Positions 8,696 to 17,710 of a stretch of 64,000 bases of DNA are shown in pieces. Source of the DNA: Actinomycetaceae bacterium (GTDB taxonomy: Bacteria; Actinomycetota; Actinomycetes; Actinomycetales; Actinomycetaceae). How positions within the stretch are numbered: the first letter of the stretch is position 1; the number at the start of each line of letters is the position of its first letter. The notes beneath the pieces were generated by a model that did not search any database, was not told the DNA's origin, and saw only the letters and a program-made list of their open reading frames with translations. The translations under genes and the position numbers were made by a program. The DNA is taken from NCBI GenBank assembly GCA_028724265.1, contig JAQYDG010000004.1:248001-312000 (forward strand), given 5' to 3'.

Positions 8696-9982
8696 TCAAC
8701 GAGCAGCCGCCTGTGCTCGAACCTGTTTCGTGATCACAGTCGGCTGCATCTGGCCACGAACGGCGGGGGCGTCGAAGATAATCTTTGAAACGTCTGTACG
8801 CGAGGGAATGTCAAACATCGATTCACGCAGAAGATTCTCCAAAATAGAGCGCAGTCCGCGCGCGCCAGTGCCCCGCTCAATTGCCTCACGCGCGATCTCG
8901 TGCAGCGCGTCATCAGAAAAACTCAAGCCCACACCATCGAGCTCGAACATACGCTGATACTGACGAATCAAGGCGTTCTTTGGCTGAGTCAAGATGGCCA
9001 CCAAGTCATCCTCATCGAGAGTCTGTACTGAGGCAATGACGGGAAGACGCCCCACAAGCTCGGGTATCAAGCCAAACTTATGGAGATCGTCAGGCGTCAC
9101 TTGGCTCATGAGGTCGTCCTGTGTTTCCAGCCCTTTCAACTGCGCACCAAAACCGATCCCCTGCTTCCCCACTCGCTGAGACACGATATCCTCCATACCG
9201 GCGAATGCTCCAGCGCAGATGAACAAGATATTAGATGTGTCGATTTCCACCAGATCCGTCTGCTGAGGGTGCTTGCGACTACCGTGTGGAGCCACCATCG
9301 CCGTCGTTCCCTCAATAATCTTGAGCAGACCTTGCTGAACTCCTTCACCCGACACATCGCGGGTGATGGATGCGGACTCGGATTTGCGCGAAATCTTGTC
9401 GATCTCGTCGATGTAGATAATCCCCACCTGGGCGCGCTGCACGTCATTGTCTGCGGCTTCGATCAGGCGCAGCAGGATATTCTCCACATCCTCGCCCACA
9501 TATCCTGCCTCGGTCAACGAGGTAGCGTCCACAATAGCGAATGGCACATCGAGCATGCGAGCCAGAGACTGGGCAAGGTACGTCTTCCCCGTACCCGTTG
9601 GGCCAACCAGAAGGATATTGGACTTCCCTAATTCGACGTCGTCCCCAAACGCCGCCTTCCCATCAGTCTTCGCCTGCAGAGTGGCCTGGACGCGTTTGTA
9701 GTGGTTATAGACGGCGACCGCAAGCGTCCGCTTAGCAGAATCTTGACCGATGACGTAGCTGGAGAGAAAGTCCGCAATCTCGTGCGGCGTCGGCAGATTG
9801 TCGAAGTTGATACCTGCACCATCGTCTTTCGGCATCTGGTTGGCAAGTATTTCGTTGCACAATTCCACACACTCATTACATATGTAGACGCCAGATCCGG
9901 TGATGAGCTTCTTCACCTGACGCTGAGTTTTCAGGCAGAAAGAACAGCGCAACTCATCGGCTGCATCGACACTACGCGTCAC
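8696..9982 (-). CDS. clpX: ATP-dependent Clp protease ATPase subunit ClpX
   Basis: 428 aa, full length. AAA+ unfoldase that feeds substrates to ClpP. N-terminal zinc-binding domain with Cys13, Cys16, Cys35 and Cys38 (CSFC...CNEC), Walker A GPTGTGKT (about 127-134), Walker [11 protein letters not shown], sensor region [10 protein letters not shown], and [11 protein letters not shown]. The start is GTG at 9982 with AAGGAG 5 nt upstream. Its partners clpP1 and clpP2 lie about 4 kb away, separated by an unrelated uptake locus, instead of directly upstream. The insertion of that locus (10357-13705) may have split the usual clpP-clpX order. Confidence 0.97.
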   Translation of the reverse strand: MTRSVDAADELRCSFCLKTQRQVKKLITGSGVYICNECVELCNEILANQMPKDDGAGINFDNLPTPHEIADFLSSYVIGQDSAKRTLAVAVYNHYKRVQATLQAKTDGKAAFGDDVELGKSNILLVGPTGTGKTYLAQSLARMLDVPFAIVDATSLTEAGYVGEDVENILLRLIEAADNDVQRAQVGIIYIDEIDKISRKSESASITRDVSGEGVQQGLLKIIEGTTAMVAPHGSRKHPQQTDLVEIDTSNILFICAGAFAGMEDIVSQRVGKQGIGFGAQLKGLETQDDLMSQVTPDDLHKFGLIPELVGRLPVIASVQTLDEDDLVAILTQPKNALIRQYQRMFELDGVGLSFSDDALHEIAREAIERGTGARGLRSILENLLRESMFDIPSRTDVSKIIFDAPAVRGQMQPTVITKQVRAQAAAR

Positions 9983-10356
9983 GATTGCTCCTTCGGAACG
10001 ACGATGTACCTATCTCGATGACGACGTCCGCCATCGACGCACCCGCTGCCTCAAGGCACACGAGCACAGGTAACACTCCGCCTTTGTGGGAATACATAGT
10101 TGAACTACACACAGTGTACCTGCTCGTGCAGCCCGTAGCAGTGATCCCTCTCCCGAAGCTGAACGAACGCCCTTCCCACTTCTCACTTTGGAGCGCAGAA
10201 CCGGTAGTGCCCCATATGCGTGCAATAACTCCCACGATGAAGCTCGCACTCCGAAGGTGGCCAATCGTGGGGTACCATAAGTGAAGAATTGAGCCGCAGG
10301 CGAGCTAAGGCAGAGGATCAACGTAAAACGCCCGCGGCTATCCCCTATCTCGGAAT
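9983..10356. other. Divergent intergenic region clpX / ABC permease
   Basis: 374 bp with clpX promoter and ribosome site on the minus strand. I looked for a TPP-type riboswitch before the permease (CTGAGA, ACC.TGAACCTGAT) and did not find it. No small gene is supported. Confidence 0.4.
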
Positions 10357-11148
10357 GTGTGTATGACGAAGAACCTCATTGTGCTGGTGAAGAACTTATC
10401 TGCCCGAGCGCTGCCCACAACAGCGACTGTTCTTCTCCTTCTCCTCGTGTGGGAATTGTGGGCACGCGGAGGGAGCGGGCAGAGCACACTCATCTCTTCC
10501 CCCACAGATATTGCACACGCATTGACTCGCAGTTGGGACACACTCGGGCCGGCCACCGCCACAACAGCACTTGAAGGCACCGTCGGCTTCGTCGCAGCAG
10601 TTGTGCTCGGGATTCTAGTGGGCATGCTCCTCTATTGTTCACGGCCCGCCAACCGCGCCTTTTTCCCGATCCTCTACGCCGCGCAAACCATGCCACTCAT
10701 CTCCATCGCCCCTCTGTTCCTGATCTGGTTCGGTTTCGAGATCACGGGGAAAATAGCGATCGTCACAGTTTTCGCCATGTTTCCTATTGCAGTTCAAACC
10801 ATTCGAGGCCTTGAGGCAGTTCCGAGATTTTATTCAGACGTTGCCCTCACCAGCGGAGCCACCCCAGCGTGGACACTGTGGCACGTCAAACTGCGGGTTG
10901 CAGCACGGCAAATATTCGGCGGCATCAAGATATCAGGAGCCTATGTGTTCGCCACAGCCGCCACTGCTGAGTATCTCGGAGCACGCTCAGGTATCGGAAT
11001 ATGGCTCCAGGCAGCGTACAACTCCTTTCAAACGCCCCTTGTGTTTGCAGCAACAGTCGTCATCGTTGCACTCACTGCGATCCTTCTCCTCATCGTGCTC
11101 GCCACAGAGCAGCTTCTGCTTGGATCTGCTGAAGACGAGGATATCTAA
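10357..11148 (+). CDS. ABC transporter permease (NitT/TauT/ThiX type)
   Basis: 263 aa integral membrane permease with about six TM segments. The EAA loop is VALTSGATPAWTLWHVKLRVA (about residues 165-185), with the Gly-containing pattern that contacts an ATPase. FFPILYAAQTMPLISIAPLFLIWFG is typical of the ssuC/tauC/thiX branch. Start is GTG 10357 or ATG 10363; neither has a clear ribosome site. The THI5-like binding protein at 12542 is the natural partner, suggesting uptake of a pyrimidine or other small ring compound. No ATPase gene lies nearby, so it must borrow one or the system is incomplete. Confidence 0.88.
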   Translation: MCMTKNLIVLVKNLSARALPTTATVLLLLLVWELWARGGSGQSTLISSPTDIAHALTRSWDTLGPATATTALEGTVGFVAAVVLGILVGMLLYCSRPANRAFFPILYAAQTMPLISIAPLFLIWFGFEITGKIAIVTVFAMFPIAVQTIRGLEAVPRFYSDVALTSGATPAWTLWHVKLRVAARQIFGGIKISGAYVFATAATAEYLGARSGIGIWLQAAYNSFQTPLVFAATVVIVALTAILLLIVLATEQLLLGSAEDEDI

Positions 11149-11256
11149 GAGCCTGGGTAGGCGAAAAGCCGATCCGGGAGAGCTACAAGCCTAGGTAAGC
11201 GAAGAGCGTGGCCAAACTCCCGAAAGACGGACCTCGGGACCAAGAAAAAGAAAATC

Positions 11257-12378
11257 CTAGAAAGACGCAACAGCAGCGTCAAACAAGGAAAGGAAGCGCC
11301 GCGCATCGACGGCCAGGGCAACGTGCGTCACAGGAGCATTCGGATTATTCAGACCTGCCGCATCGCCGACCGTGCGCCCGCGCACTTCCGGCTCATGTCC
11401 AGCTGTCTGAGCCTGCAACGAAATATCGAAGCAGCGTACAAGCGTGGGATCCACAGCTACAGCCACTGCAAGAGGATCGTGAAGCGGCATCCCTTCAGCC
11501 TTCGCCTGCTGGCCTTCCATACTGGCGTGAATGCCGAAGTCTGCCACAGACGCGAGGAATGAGGATCGGGCCCTTCCTTGCGCCCGCCACGCGGCGCTGA
11601 CGGATGCGGACAAGATACACTGGTGAGTCACATCAAGACCAACCATCGTCACGCATGATCCGGAGTGAAAAAGCATATCCGCCGCCTCTGGATCTTGGAT
11701 GATGTTCGTTTCGCTCACCCCGTCGTAGCAGTTCCCCGGCTGCGTGAGCGCACCGCCCATGAACACCACGCGAAGATTCTTCGCAATAGAGGGATCCAGA
11801 CTCAGCGCGTCCGCTACATCCGTTAGCGGCCCGCACGTCACGATCGTCACGTCCGTGCCATAGGTACGCACAGCATCCACAATAGCTCTGGCGCCCTCAG
11901 AGGACGGGGTACGGCCATGCGACAAGATTTGCGAAGCGCGCTGACGCGTCACCGCAATCCTGGAGGCCGGCTGCGCATGAACATCCGTGTCCCGATACCC
12001 ACCAACAGACACCGTCCCGATAAGCGGGGCAGGATCCTGAACAGGTTCTCTTGTGTCGATCTGAGCGCCAAAATCTCGCGCATCCAGATTCGCCAGGCCA
12101 TTCGCGCCATGGAACGCCTCGCAGCCCGCATCTGGAATGAAGCTCTGCGCCCAGACGGGGCACGTCGCACCGGAATACACCGGAACGTCTGTTCTCCCAA
12201 GCACCTCGAGCACCGCGCGTGTATTGCGCAGCGCAGTCGCTTGGTTGACGTTCCCATAGCTAGCGATAACGCCACAGACCTCGGCACTCTCACTTCCCAG
12301 CGCATAGGCAAGTGCTAATGCGTCGTCCACGCCGGTATCGATATCCAGAAGGATACGTGTTCGTGTCACTGTATTCAT
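11257..12378 (-). CDS. Inosine-uridine-type nucleoside hydrolase
   Basis: 373 aa. Cleaves the N-glycosidic bond of ribonucleosides to base and ribose. N-terminal calcium-binding motif ILLDIDTGVDDALALAYAL with the DxDxGxDD signature (about residues 9-27), then GNV (GVIASYGNVN), TIVTCGPLTDVADAL, and LDVTHQCILS in the positions known for this family. An insert of about 40 residues (about 125-170, RDTDVHAQPASRIAVTRQRA) makes it longer than typical 310-330 aa members. ATG 12378 has AGAGGCAG 6 nt upstream. It follows the binding lipoprotein gene by 163 nt on the same strand, so the pair probably forms an operon for salvage of a base released from an imported nucleoside. Confidence 0.93.
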   Translation of the reverse strand: MNTVTRTRILLDIDTGVDDALALAYALGSESAEVCGVIASYGNVNQATALRNTRAVLEVLGRTDVPVYSGATCPVWAQSFIPDAGCEAFHGANGLANLDARDFGAQIDTREPVQDPAPLIGTVSVGGYRDTDVHAQPASRIAVTRQRASQILSHGRTPSSEGARAIVDAVRTYGTDVTIVTCGPLTDVADALSLDPSIAKNLRVVFMGGALTQPGNCYDGVSETNIIQDPEAADMLFHSGSCVTMVGLDVTHQCILSASVSAAWRAQGRARSSFLASVADFGIHASMEGQQAKAEGMPLHDPLAVAVAVDPTLVRCFDISLQAQTAGHEPEVRGRTVGDAAGLNNPNAPVTHVALAVDARRFLSLFDAAVASF

Positions 12379-12541
12379 GGTGTACCTGCCTCTTTTCGCC
12401 GACCCGTTGGCTCTCCCCGCCAGCCCCTTGACGTCTGTCTGCTTCTAATCTACGCGCCCCTACTGATAAGCCGTGACTGATGTGCAGAGGCTTTTCTTTC
12501 ACATCTGCGGTGTTTCCACGCACCGAGTAACGATCCGAACT

Positions 12542-13705
12542 CTAGCCCTGTGACGCGTGAGAGTCCTTCGCCTCGTGCCCCTCACGCTGAACGGCAGGAT
12601 CCAGAAAGTCATTTGTCGCAAGGGAATCCACTTTCGGAGCCGCAGAAAGCGTGAATCCGTTGGCATCTACAAGCGCGCCGGACGCTGAGAGAAAATCGAG
12701 GTATTGCTGCACGCCCTTCTTGTCTATTGTGCCGAGAGCCCAGTGACCAGATGCAACAGCAGCCGCATCGCCCCAATACTGTTCCTGGCGAATCTTCGTC
12801 ATGCTCGCAGCTGCGAGATCCAGGGGAACATTCGCACTCTTCGCCTCCTGCACCAGGATATGAGCCGCCTCGTCAGGATGAGCATAAGCATAGGCGTAAC
12901 CTTGTTGCGTTGCCTGAACGAAGCTGCGCACGAGGTCAGGATCGCGGGACATCAGGTCTCGATGAGTGATGATGCCGATCGAATCAGCATTGCCCGGCAC
13001 TCCGTAGTCAGCTTCTTTGAAGCATCTGAGTGCAGGCCCGTTCAAACGCGACTGAACGCCTTCCCATGTGTCATAAAAGCCGCCGAAATCAGCCTTCCCG
13101 CTCTGAAGAGTCTGGAATGTTGACGTCCCAACGGTCACCTTGTCGAAAATGCCTCGACCCCCATCGAACTGAATCATGCGCTTGACGACGGCGTCAGACT
13201 CGCTGGTACCGAATGTTGCGAACGTCTTGGAATCGAAGTCTTTGGGTGATGTGATCGCAGTTTCAGACGCCAGAGCACACCAAATTGCACTTGGCTTCTG
13301 CTGGACTTGCATGACCATGGCGATGCGGGCGCCTTTAGCGTCATCTATTCCCACATTCGTGAGGGTCGAAAGTGCAAAATCTGCCAGAGAAGAATTCACT
13401 GCTTGCTCCGCACCCGCCTGTGCGACTGCTGTCACAGTCACGTTCAGTCCTGCCGCAGCGTAGTAACCCTTGTTTCTCGCCACGTATATCCCAATGTGAT
13501 TGGTATCTGGAATCCAGGAGAGCATAAAAGTGACGTTCCGTGTATGCCCAGAACGAGAGGCGCCAGAGCCTGAAGAATTCGGCGATGAACTCGACGGAGA
13601 GGAACCGCACGCTGTGAGGCTCAACAGAGCCAGGCAGCTAGTAAGGAGGATGACGATGATATGCCACAGCTGATGCTGTCGATACGGGTACTGGACGTGA
13701 CGCAA
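12542..13705 (-). CDS. ABC substrate-binding lipoprotein, NMT1/THI5-like
   Basis: 387 aa. Signal and lipobox: hydrophobic stretch IIVILLTSCLALLSLTACGS with LTAC (Cys about 33), then a Ser-rich linker. FMLSWIPDTNHIGIYVARNKGYYAAAGL is the NMT1/THI5-type N-terminal motif of thiamine-precursor binding proteins (ThiY-like), followed by GFYDTWEG and YGVPGNADSIGIITHRD. Start is TTG 13705: an in-frame TAG lies 4 codons upstream and AGGGG precedes the TTG by 6 nt; no ATG or GTG fits. It is encoded opposite the permease at 10357. The ligand is unknown; a pyrimidine such as HMP or formylaminopyrimidine is a reasonable guess. Confidence 0.9.
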   Translation of the reverse strand: MRHVQYPYRQHQLWHIIVILLTSCLALLSLTACGSSPSSSSPNSSGSGASRSGHTRNVTFMLSWIPDTNHIGIYVARNKGYYAAAGLNVTVTAVAQAGAEQAVNSSLADFALSTLTNVGIDDAKGARIAMVMQVQQKPSAIWCALASETAITSPKDFDSKTFATFGTSESDAVVKRMIQFDGGRGIFDKVTVGTSTFQTLQSGKADFGGFYDTWEGVQSRLNGPALRCFKEADYGVPGNADSIGIITHRDLMSRDPDLVRSFVQATQQGYAYAYAHPDEAAHILVQEAKSANVPLDLAAASMTKIRQEQYWGDAAAVASGHWALGTIDKKGVQQYLDFLSASGALVDANGFTLSAAPKVDSLATNDFLDPAVQREGHEAKDSHASQG

Positions 13706-14114
13706 AACGAGCCCCTAGGTCGTGATCTGAATGCCGCGCATCTGGGAACCGATATGGAGAACGAGTGCAATGGACATGCGGAACACATTGCGACAAACGC
13801 TCATTGATCGTGTTGCTCGTGCTGCTCGAGTTGGCGAACAGCACACACGACCTTCAGCGGATGCGAGGCAGACACGCGGAAAGGTCCTCAACATTCCGCA
13901 CTTATGGTATCAGCACATGGCATCGTGTGCAGCGGCCCAACGCGGTTGAACCCGACAGTATCCAGGCCGGCAACCGTATGCCAAGACGTGACACGCAGCG
14001 AGCCGATACAGAGTGAGGAGGAGCAGGCTTGTGTAGCCTTCTCCTCCTCAACTTCACGTACAAACCACGAGAACACGGGGCTTGTCGCCACGATGCCACG
14101 TGAGCGCGCGGACG
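13706..14114. other. Intergenic region between the binding lipoprotein and clpP2
   Basis: 409 bp without a supported gene. It contains the strong hairpin at 14015-14049. Confidence 0.45.
14015..14049 (-). terminator. Perfect hairpin downstream of clpP2
   Basis: GAGGAGGAG (14015-14023) pairs with CTCCTCCTC (14041-14049), and inside it AGGCT pairs with AGCCT (14025-14029/14035-14039). It lies 66 nt beyond the clpP2 stop. No long T-tract follows on either strand. Confidence 0.7.
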
Positions 14115-14819
14115 CTACTTGACGAGCGACTTTGCGCCAGAACTGCCCTTGCGTGGCTCAAGCACCTGATCCACAATGCCGTATTCAAGGGCTTCTTGAG
14201 CGGTCAGGATCTTGTCGCGCTGAATATCGCGCTCAATATCCTTCGGATCCTTCCCCGTGTGATGAGCCAAAGTATTGATAAGCCAGTTATTCATCCGGTC
14301 GAGCTCGTCCGCGACGATGGCAATATCAGATGCCTGACCCTGTGTACCTTGGATCGCTGGCTGATGGATCAGCACGCGCGCATTCGGCAAGGCAAGCCTG
14401 CGCCCAGGAGCACCGGCAGCCAGCAGCACAGCAGCTGCCGAGGCGGCCTGACCGAGGCATACCGTCTGAATCTGAGGCTTGATGTACTGCATCGTGTCGT
14501 AGATAGCCGTCAGAGCCGTCATGGAGCCACCAGGCGAATTGATGTACATCGTAATCGGCGAATCCGGATCCTGTGCTTCAAGAACCAGTAGCTGCGCCAT
14601 CACATCGTCGGCAGAGGCATCGTCAACCTGCACGCCCATGAAGATAATACGATCCTCAAAGAGCTTCGCGTACGGATCCTGACGCTTGAAGCCATAAGGC
14701 GTACGCTCTTCAAAGGATGGCAACACGTAACGGTTCGTCGGCACAAGGGGAGCAACCGCCTGTGGAACGGGTGCCGTATCATTCGGAACCATGTGAGTAT
14801 CAGAACTATTCGACATCAT
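14115..14819 (-). CDS. clpP2: ATP-dependent Clp protease proteolytic subunit ClpP2
   Basis: 234 aa serine protease subunit. Ser in CLGQAASAAAVLLAAG, His in PNARVLIHQPAIQG and Asp in IERDIQRDKI form the catalytic triad. The extended N-terminus (about 30 residues) is normal for actinobacterial ClpP2. ATG 14819 overlaps the clpP1 stop (TAATG), so translation is coupled. Actinobacterial ClpP1 and ClpP2 form a mixed tetradecamer worked by ClpX or ClpC1. Confidence 0.96.
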   Translation of the reverse strand: MMSNSSDTHMVPNDTAPVPQAVAPLVPTNRYVLPSFEERTPYGFKRQDPYAKLFEDRIIFMGVQVDDASADDVMAQLLVLEAQDPDSPITMYINSPGGSMTALTAIYDTMQYIKPQIQTVCLGQAASAAAVLLAAGAPGRRLALPNARVLIHQPAIQGTQGQASDIAIVADELDRMNNWLINTLAHHTGKDPKDIERDIQRDKILTAQEALEYGIVDQVLEPRKGSSGAKSLVK

Positions 14820-15451
14820 CAGTTGTTATCCTCCGAACCTTCACTCCCAGCTGGGCCGGCTGCACTCATCAACTGCGACTTTTCAATAATATGATCAACG
14901 AAGCCATATTCCAGGGCTTCCTGAGCATTAAACCAGTGGTCACGATCAGAATCTGCAATGATCTGCTCCACCGTCTTCCCCGTATTCGCAGCTGTGATCT
15001 CCGAAAGCTCCTGCTTCATGCTCAAGATGAGCTCGGCGTTGATGCGAATCTCGGTGGCCGTGCCCCCAGCACCACCCAATGGCTGGTGCAACAGAACGCG
15101 CGTATGCGGCGTGATATAGCGCTTGCCGTGCGTGCCGGACGTCAGCAAGAACTGCCCCATTGACGCGGCCATGCCCATACCAACCGTCACGATATCCGGC
15201 TGCACATACTGCATCGTGTCGTAGATCGCCATGCCAGCAGTGATAGAACCGCCGGGGGAATTGATGTAAAAATAGATATCTTTATCTGGATCCTGCGCTG
15301 CCAACAACATCATCTGGGCACAAATCATATTGGCGTTTTCATCTTTGACTTCCGAACCGAGCCAAATAATGCGCTCCTTCAAAAGTCGGCTATAGACAGA
15401 ATCACCCAAGCCGAAGGGCTGAGATTCTGCTGCCATCAATGGACTCGACAC
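14819..15451 (-). CDS. clpP1: ATP-dependent Clp protease proteolytic subunit ClpP1
   Basis: 210 aa from GTG 15451. Triad: Ser in [14 protein letters not shown], His in [14 protein letters not shown], Asp in [13 protein letters not shown] 15451 is chosen because GGAAGGA stands 6 nt upstream. ATG 15436 is an internal alternative, and the longer open frame to 15547 would run back through the hairpin at 15532-15567. The gene follows tig and precedes clpP2 with a TAATG overlap, the conserved actinobacterial order tig-clpP1-clpP2. Confidence 0.95.
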   Translation of the reverse strand: MSSPLMAAESQPFGLGDSVYSRLLKERIIWLGSEVKDENANMICAQMMLLAAQDPDKDIYFYINSPGGSITAGMAIYDTMQYVQPDIVTVGMGMAASMGQFLLTSGTHGKRYITPHTRVLLHQPLGGAGGTATEIRINAELILSMKQELSEITAANTGKTVEQIIADSDRDHWFNAQEALEYGFVDHIIEKSQLMSAAGPAGSEGSEDNN

Positions 15452-15531
15452 ACCGATTCCTTCCTTGCAAGGTCCAGCACGCACCCACACGTACGCACCA
15501 GAGCAAGCTTCACATTCCGCATATAAGGCTA

Positions 15532-15567
15532 ACGCGTCAGCCGCCAATTCGGTGGCCGCTGACGCGT
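15532..15567 (-). terminator. Perfect 10-bp hairpin between tig and clpP1
   Basis: ACGCGTCAGC (15532-15541) pairs with GCTGACGCGT (15558-15567), with further pairing possible inside. No U-run follows on the minus strand (TTAGCCTTAT). It may attenuate or process the tig-clpP transcript rather than end it. Confidence 0.6.
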
Positions 15568-15638
15568 CTTTTCGCTCCAGGCGTTCGCTGCGGGTCTACA
15601 GGGCAGTCACTGCCCAACCCGCAACGTTTCGTCCACTT

Positions 15639-17285
15639 TCAGTCCGCGTACGCAGAAAGAATCGTCTTGCGAGCCTTTCCGGCTTTTTCAGCTGCGATCA
15701 CGCGAGCACGCTCCGCCTCGTCAGCATCAGCCAGATAGGCCAAAACCTCATCGACCTTGGCGTTAGCCGGATCAAAGTCGCTCTTCTCGCCGCTTTCGCC
15801 GGCATCTTCTGCCTGCGAAGGCTCAACCGAGGAAGAACCCTCCTCCGCGTTTCCAGCCTCGTCAGCCGCGGCGTCGGCATTGGCCTGTGCGGCGGCTGCG
15901 GCGTCTTCAGCAGCCTTCTTGTGCTCTGCAATTTCCTTCTCTGCCTGCTCCAGCGTCTCCTGACGCTTCTGTGCAAGCTCAGCGAAATCAGGCACAATCT
16001 CTTTTTCAGGCTTCTCGCCAAGAACCTCGGTCGCATCAATGGCGTTACCGTCAGCATCTTGAAGTTTTGCCAGGCGGAGTGCAGCAACCAGAGCCTTGCC
16101 TCGGCGCAGCTCAAACGCAAAATTATTTACTTGATCCGTCTGAACAGCAGCGTTAATAAACTCGTTCGGATCGATACCGTACATTTGCGCCTGCTGGAAC
16201 ATGAACTGAAGCAAATCGGGCTGGTCTACTTCAGTGTTGAACGCCTCAGCATATTCATCCAGGAGGAACTGATCGGCCAGCAAGTCAGCCGTTTCCTTCT
16301 TGATGGCCTCCTTGCGATCCTCGTCATCTGCAGCGCCCTCGCTCTGAATGCGCTCGTTCACCTGCTGATCCACCAGATCCTGCGGTACATCGATCGACAC
16401 TGCCTCGCGCAGCTTTTCCAGGAGGAGATCACGCGCGCCGTTCACGCGGTTCGTGGCCTTGTCCTTCCCTACCTGCGTGCGCAGATCCTCACGGAGCTCA
16501 TCGATGGTGTCGAACTCGCTGGCCATCTGCGCAAACTCGTCATCCGCTTCGGGCAGTTCCTGCTCCTTCACCTTCTGCACGGTGACAGTGATCTGAGCCT
16601 GTTCGCCAGCATGTAGTCCGCCGGCCAAAGGAGCTTGGAAAGTGTCTGAATCCCCAGCGCTCATGCCTTCGAGAGTCTCGTCCAAGCCATCGATCATATC
16701 GGCATCGCCCACATGGAACGAGTACTCGGAAAGGGAATCAACCTCTTCGTCATCAATCTTCGCCGAAAGGTCGATGACGGCGTAGTCGCCCTTCTTCACC
16801 GCACGATCCACGTCCTTCAACGTGCCAAAACGTGCCAGCAGAGTCTGCAGCCGAGCGTCCACATCCTCGTCAGACACATCCACATTCTCCAAGTCGAGAG
16901 TGATCGACGCAGGATCTGGAAGCACGATAATCGGACGCGCAGATACCGTCACCGTAAACTTAATTGGCGTTGTCGCTCCGCGATCCAGTGGCAGATCCGT
17001 CACATCAACCATCGGCTGGCCGAGGGGATGAAGGTCAAGATCCTGCGCGGCCTGCTGGAAATACTTGTCCATCGAGCCGTTCAATGCTTCTTCGATAATT
17101 GCTGGCCTACCAAACTGGGCCTCAAGTACACGAGTAGGCACATGACCAGGACGGAAGCCAGGCAGATTGACCTGCTTGCTGATGCTCTTGGATGCTTTAT
17201 CGATTTCTGGCTTGAATTCCTCGAACGGAACTTCAATATCCACTTTCACCTTTGTGGATTCGAGATGTTCAACGGAGCTTTTCAC
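15639..17285 (-). CDS. tig: Trigger factor with long acidic C-terminal tail
   Basis: 548 aa. Ribosome-bound chaperone and prolyl isomerase. The ribosome-binding loop is seen as LPGFRPGHVPTRVLEAQFG with the GFRPGxxP signature (about residues 43-61). The PPIase domain spans about 150-240 (KKGDYAVIDLSAKIDDE...). The chaperone arms run to about 430. Beyond the normal end (about 430-450 aa) there is a roughly 100-residue Ala/Glu/Lys-rich tail closing with VDEVLAYLADADEAERARVI and GKARKTIL. GTG 17285 is preferred over GTG 17300: GGAG lies 9 nt upstream and the protein then starts like other Tig (MKSSVEHLES). Confidence 0.95.
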   Translation of the reverse strand: MKSSVEHLESTKVKVDIEVPFEEFKPEIDKASKSISKQVNLPGFRPGHVPTRVLEAQFGRPAIIEEALNGSMDKYFQQAAQDLDLHPLGQPMVDVTDLPLDRGATTPIKFTVTVSARPIIVLPDPASITLDLENVDVSDEDVDARLQTLLARFGTLKDVDRAVKKGDYAVIDLSAKIDDEEVDSLSEYSFHVGDADMIDGLDETLEGMSAGDSDTFQAPLAGGLHAGEQAQITVTVQKVKEQELPEADDEFAQMASEFDTIDELREDLRTQVGKDKATNRVNGARDLLLEKLREAVSIDVPQDLVDQQVNERIQSEGAADDEDRKEAIKKETADLLADQFLLDEYAEAFNTEVDQPDLLQFMFQQAQMYGIDPNEFINAAVQTDQVNNFAFELRRGKALVAALRLAKLQDADGNAIDATEVLGEKPEKEIVPDFAELAQKRQETLEQAEKEIAEHKKAAEDAAAAAQANADAAADEAGNAEEGSSSVEPSQAEDAGESGEKSDFDPANAKVDEVLAYLADADEAERARVIAAEKAGKARKTILSAYAD

Positions 17286-17710
17286 TGAAATATTCTCCAC
17301 TCACTCTGCAGGTTTTCCCTGCGTACAACTTGACGATGTTACCGGACACGCTGCAGCAGAAGGCCGCAGCGTCCGAAGAATCGGCGCGAAGCAGCTTGTG
17401 CGCGCATACTCCTCTATGTTACGGCAAAGCGCTCAACGATAGCCACATCGCTTGACGAACTCTGGCGTACTCCACATGCGCGGCATAGCGGTGAATCGCA
17501 CGGCATCGCACACTCCCACGCACTCGTGCACTCTGACGCCGAGCGCACACTGCCTCGTTCCCGCACTCGCCAACGCTTATGTGCCGATTTCCTGCGCTTC
17601 ATAGCGTGTTTTCACTCGTTCCCACGCTCGCCTAGGCTTGTGCCCTCGTAAGCGTGTATGCCACCCATGCCCTGTGGCTCCTCGCCCAGCTTGCGTGACG
17701 CATGACGGCG
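17286..17710. other. Intergenic region between lnt and tig
   Basis: 425 bp. It contains an imperfect hairpin (about 17345-17378, GGACACGCTGC with GCAGCGTCC) upstream of tig. No tRNA or protein gene could be recognised. The stretch 17460-17650 is rich in CACTC/CGCAC and probably non-coding. Confidence 0.45.

Noticed and set aside
10236..10356. TPP riboswitch before the THI5-type permease
   Set aside because: Neither CUGAGA nor the second conserved box is present.
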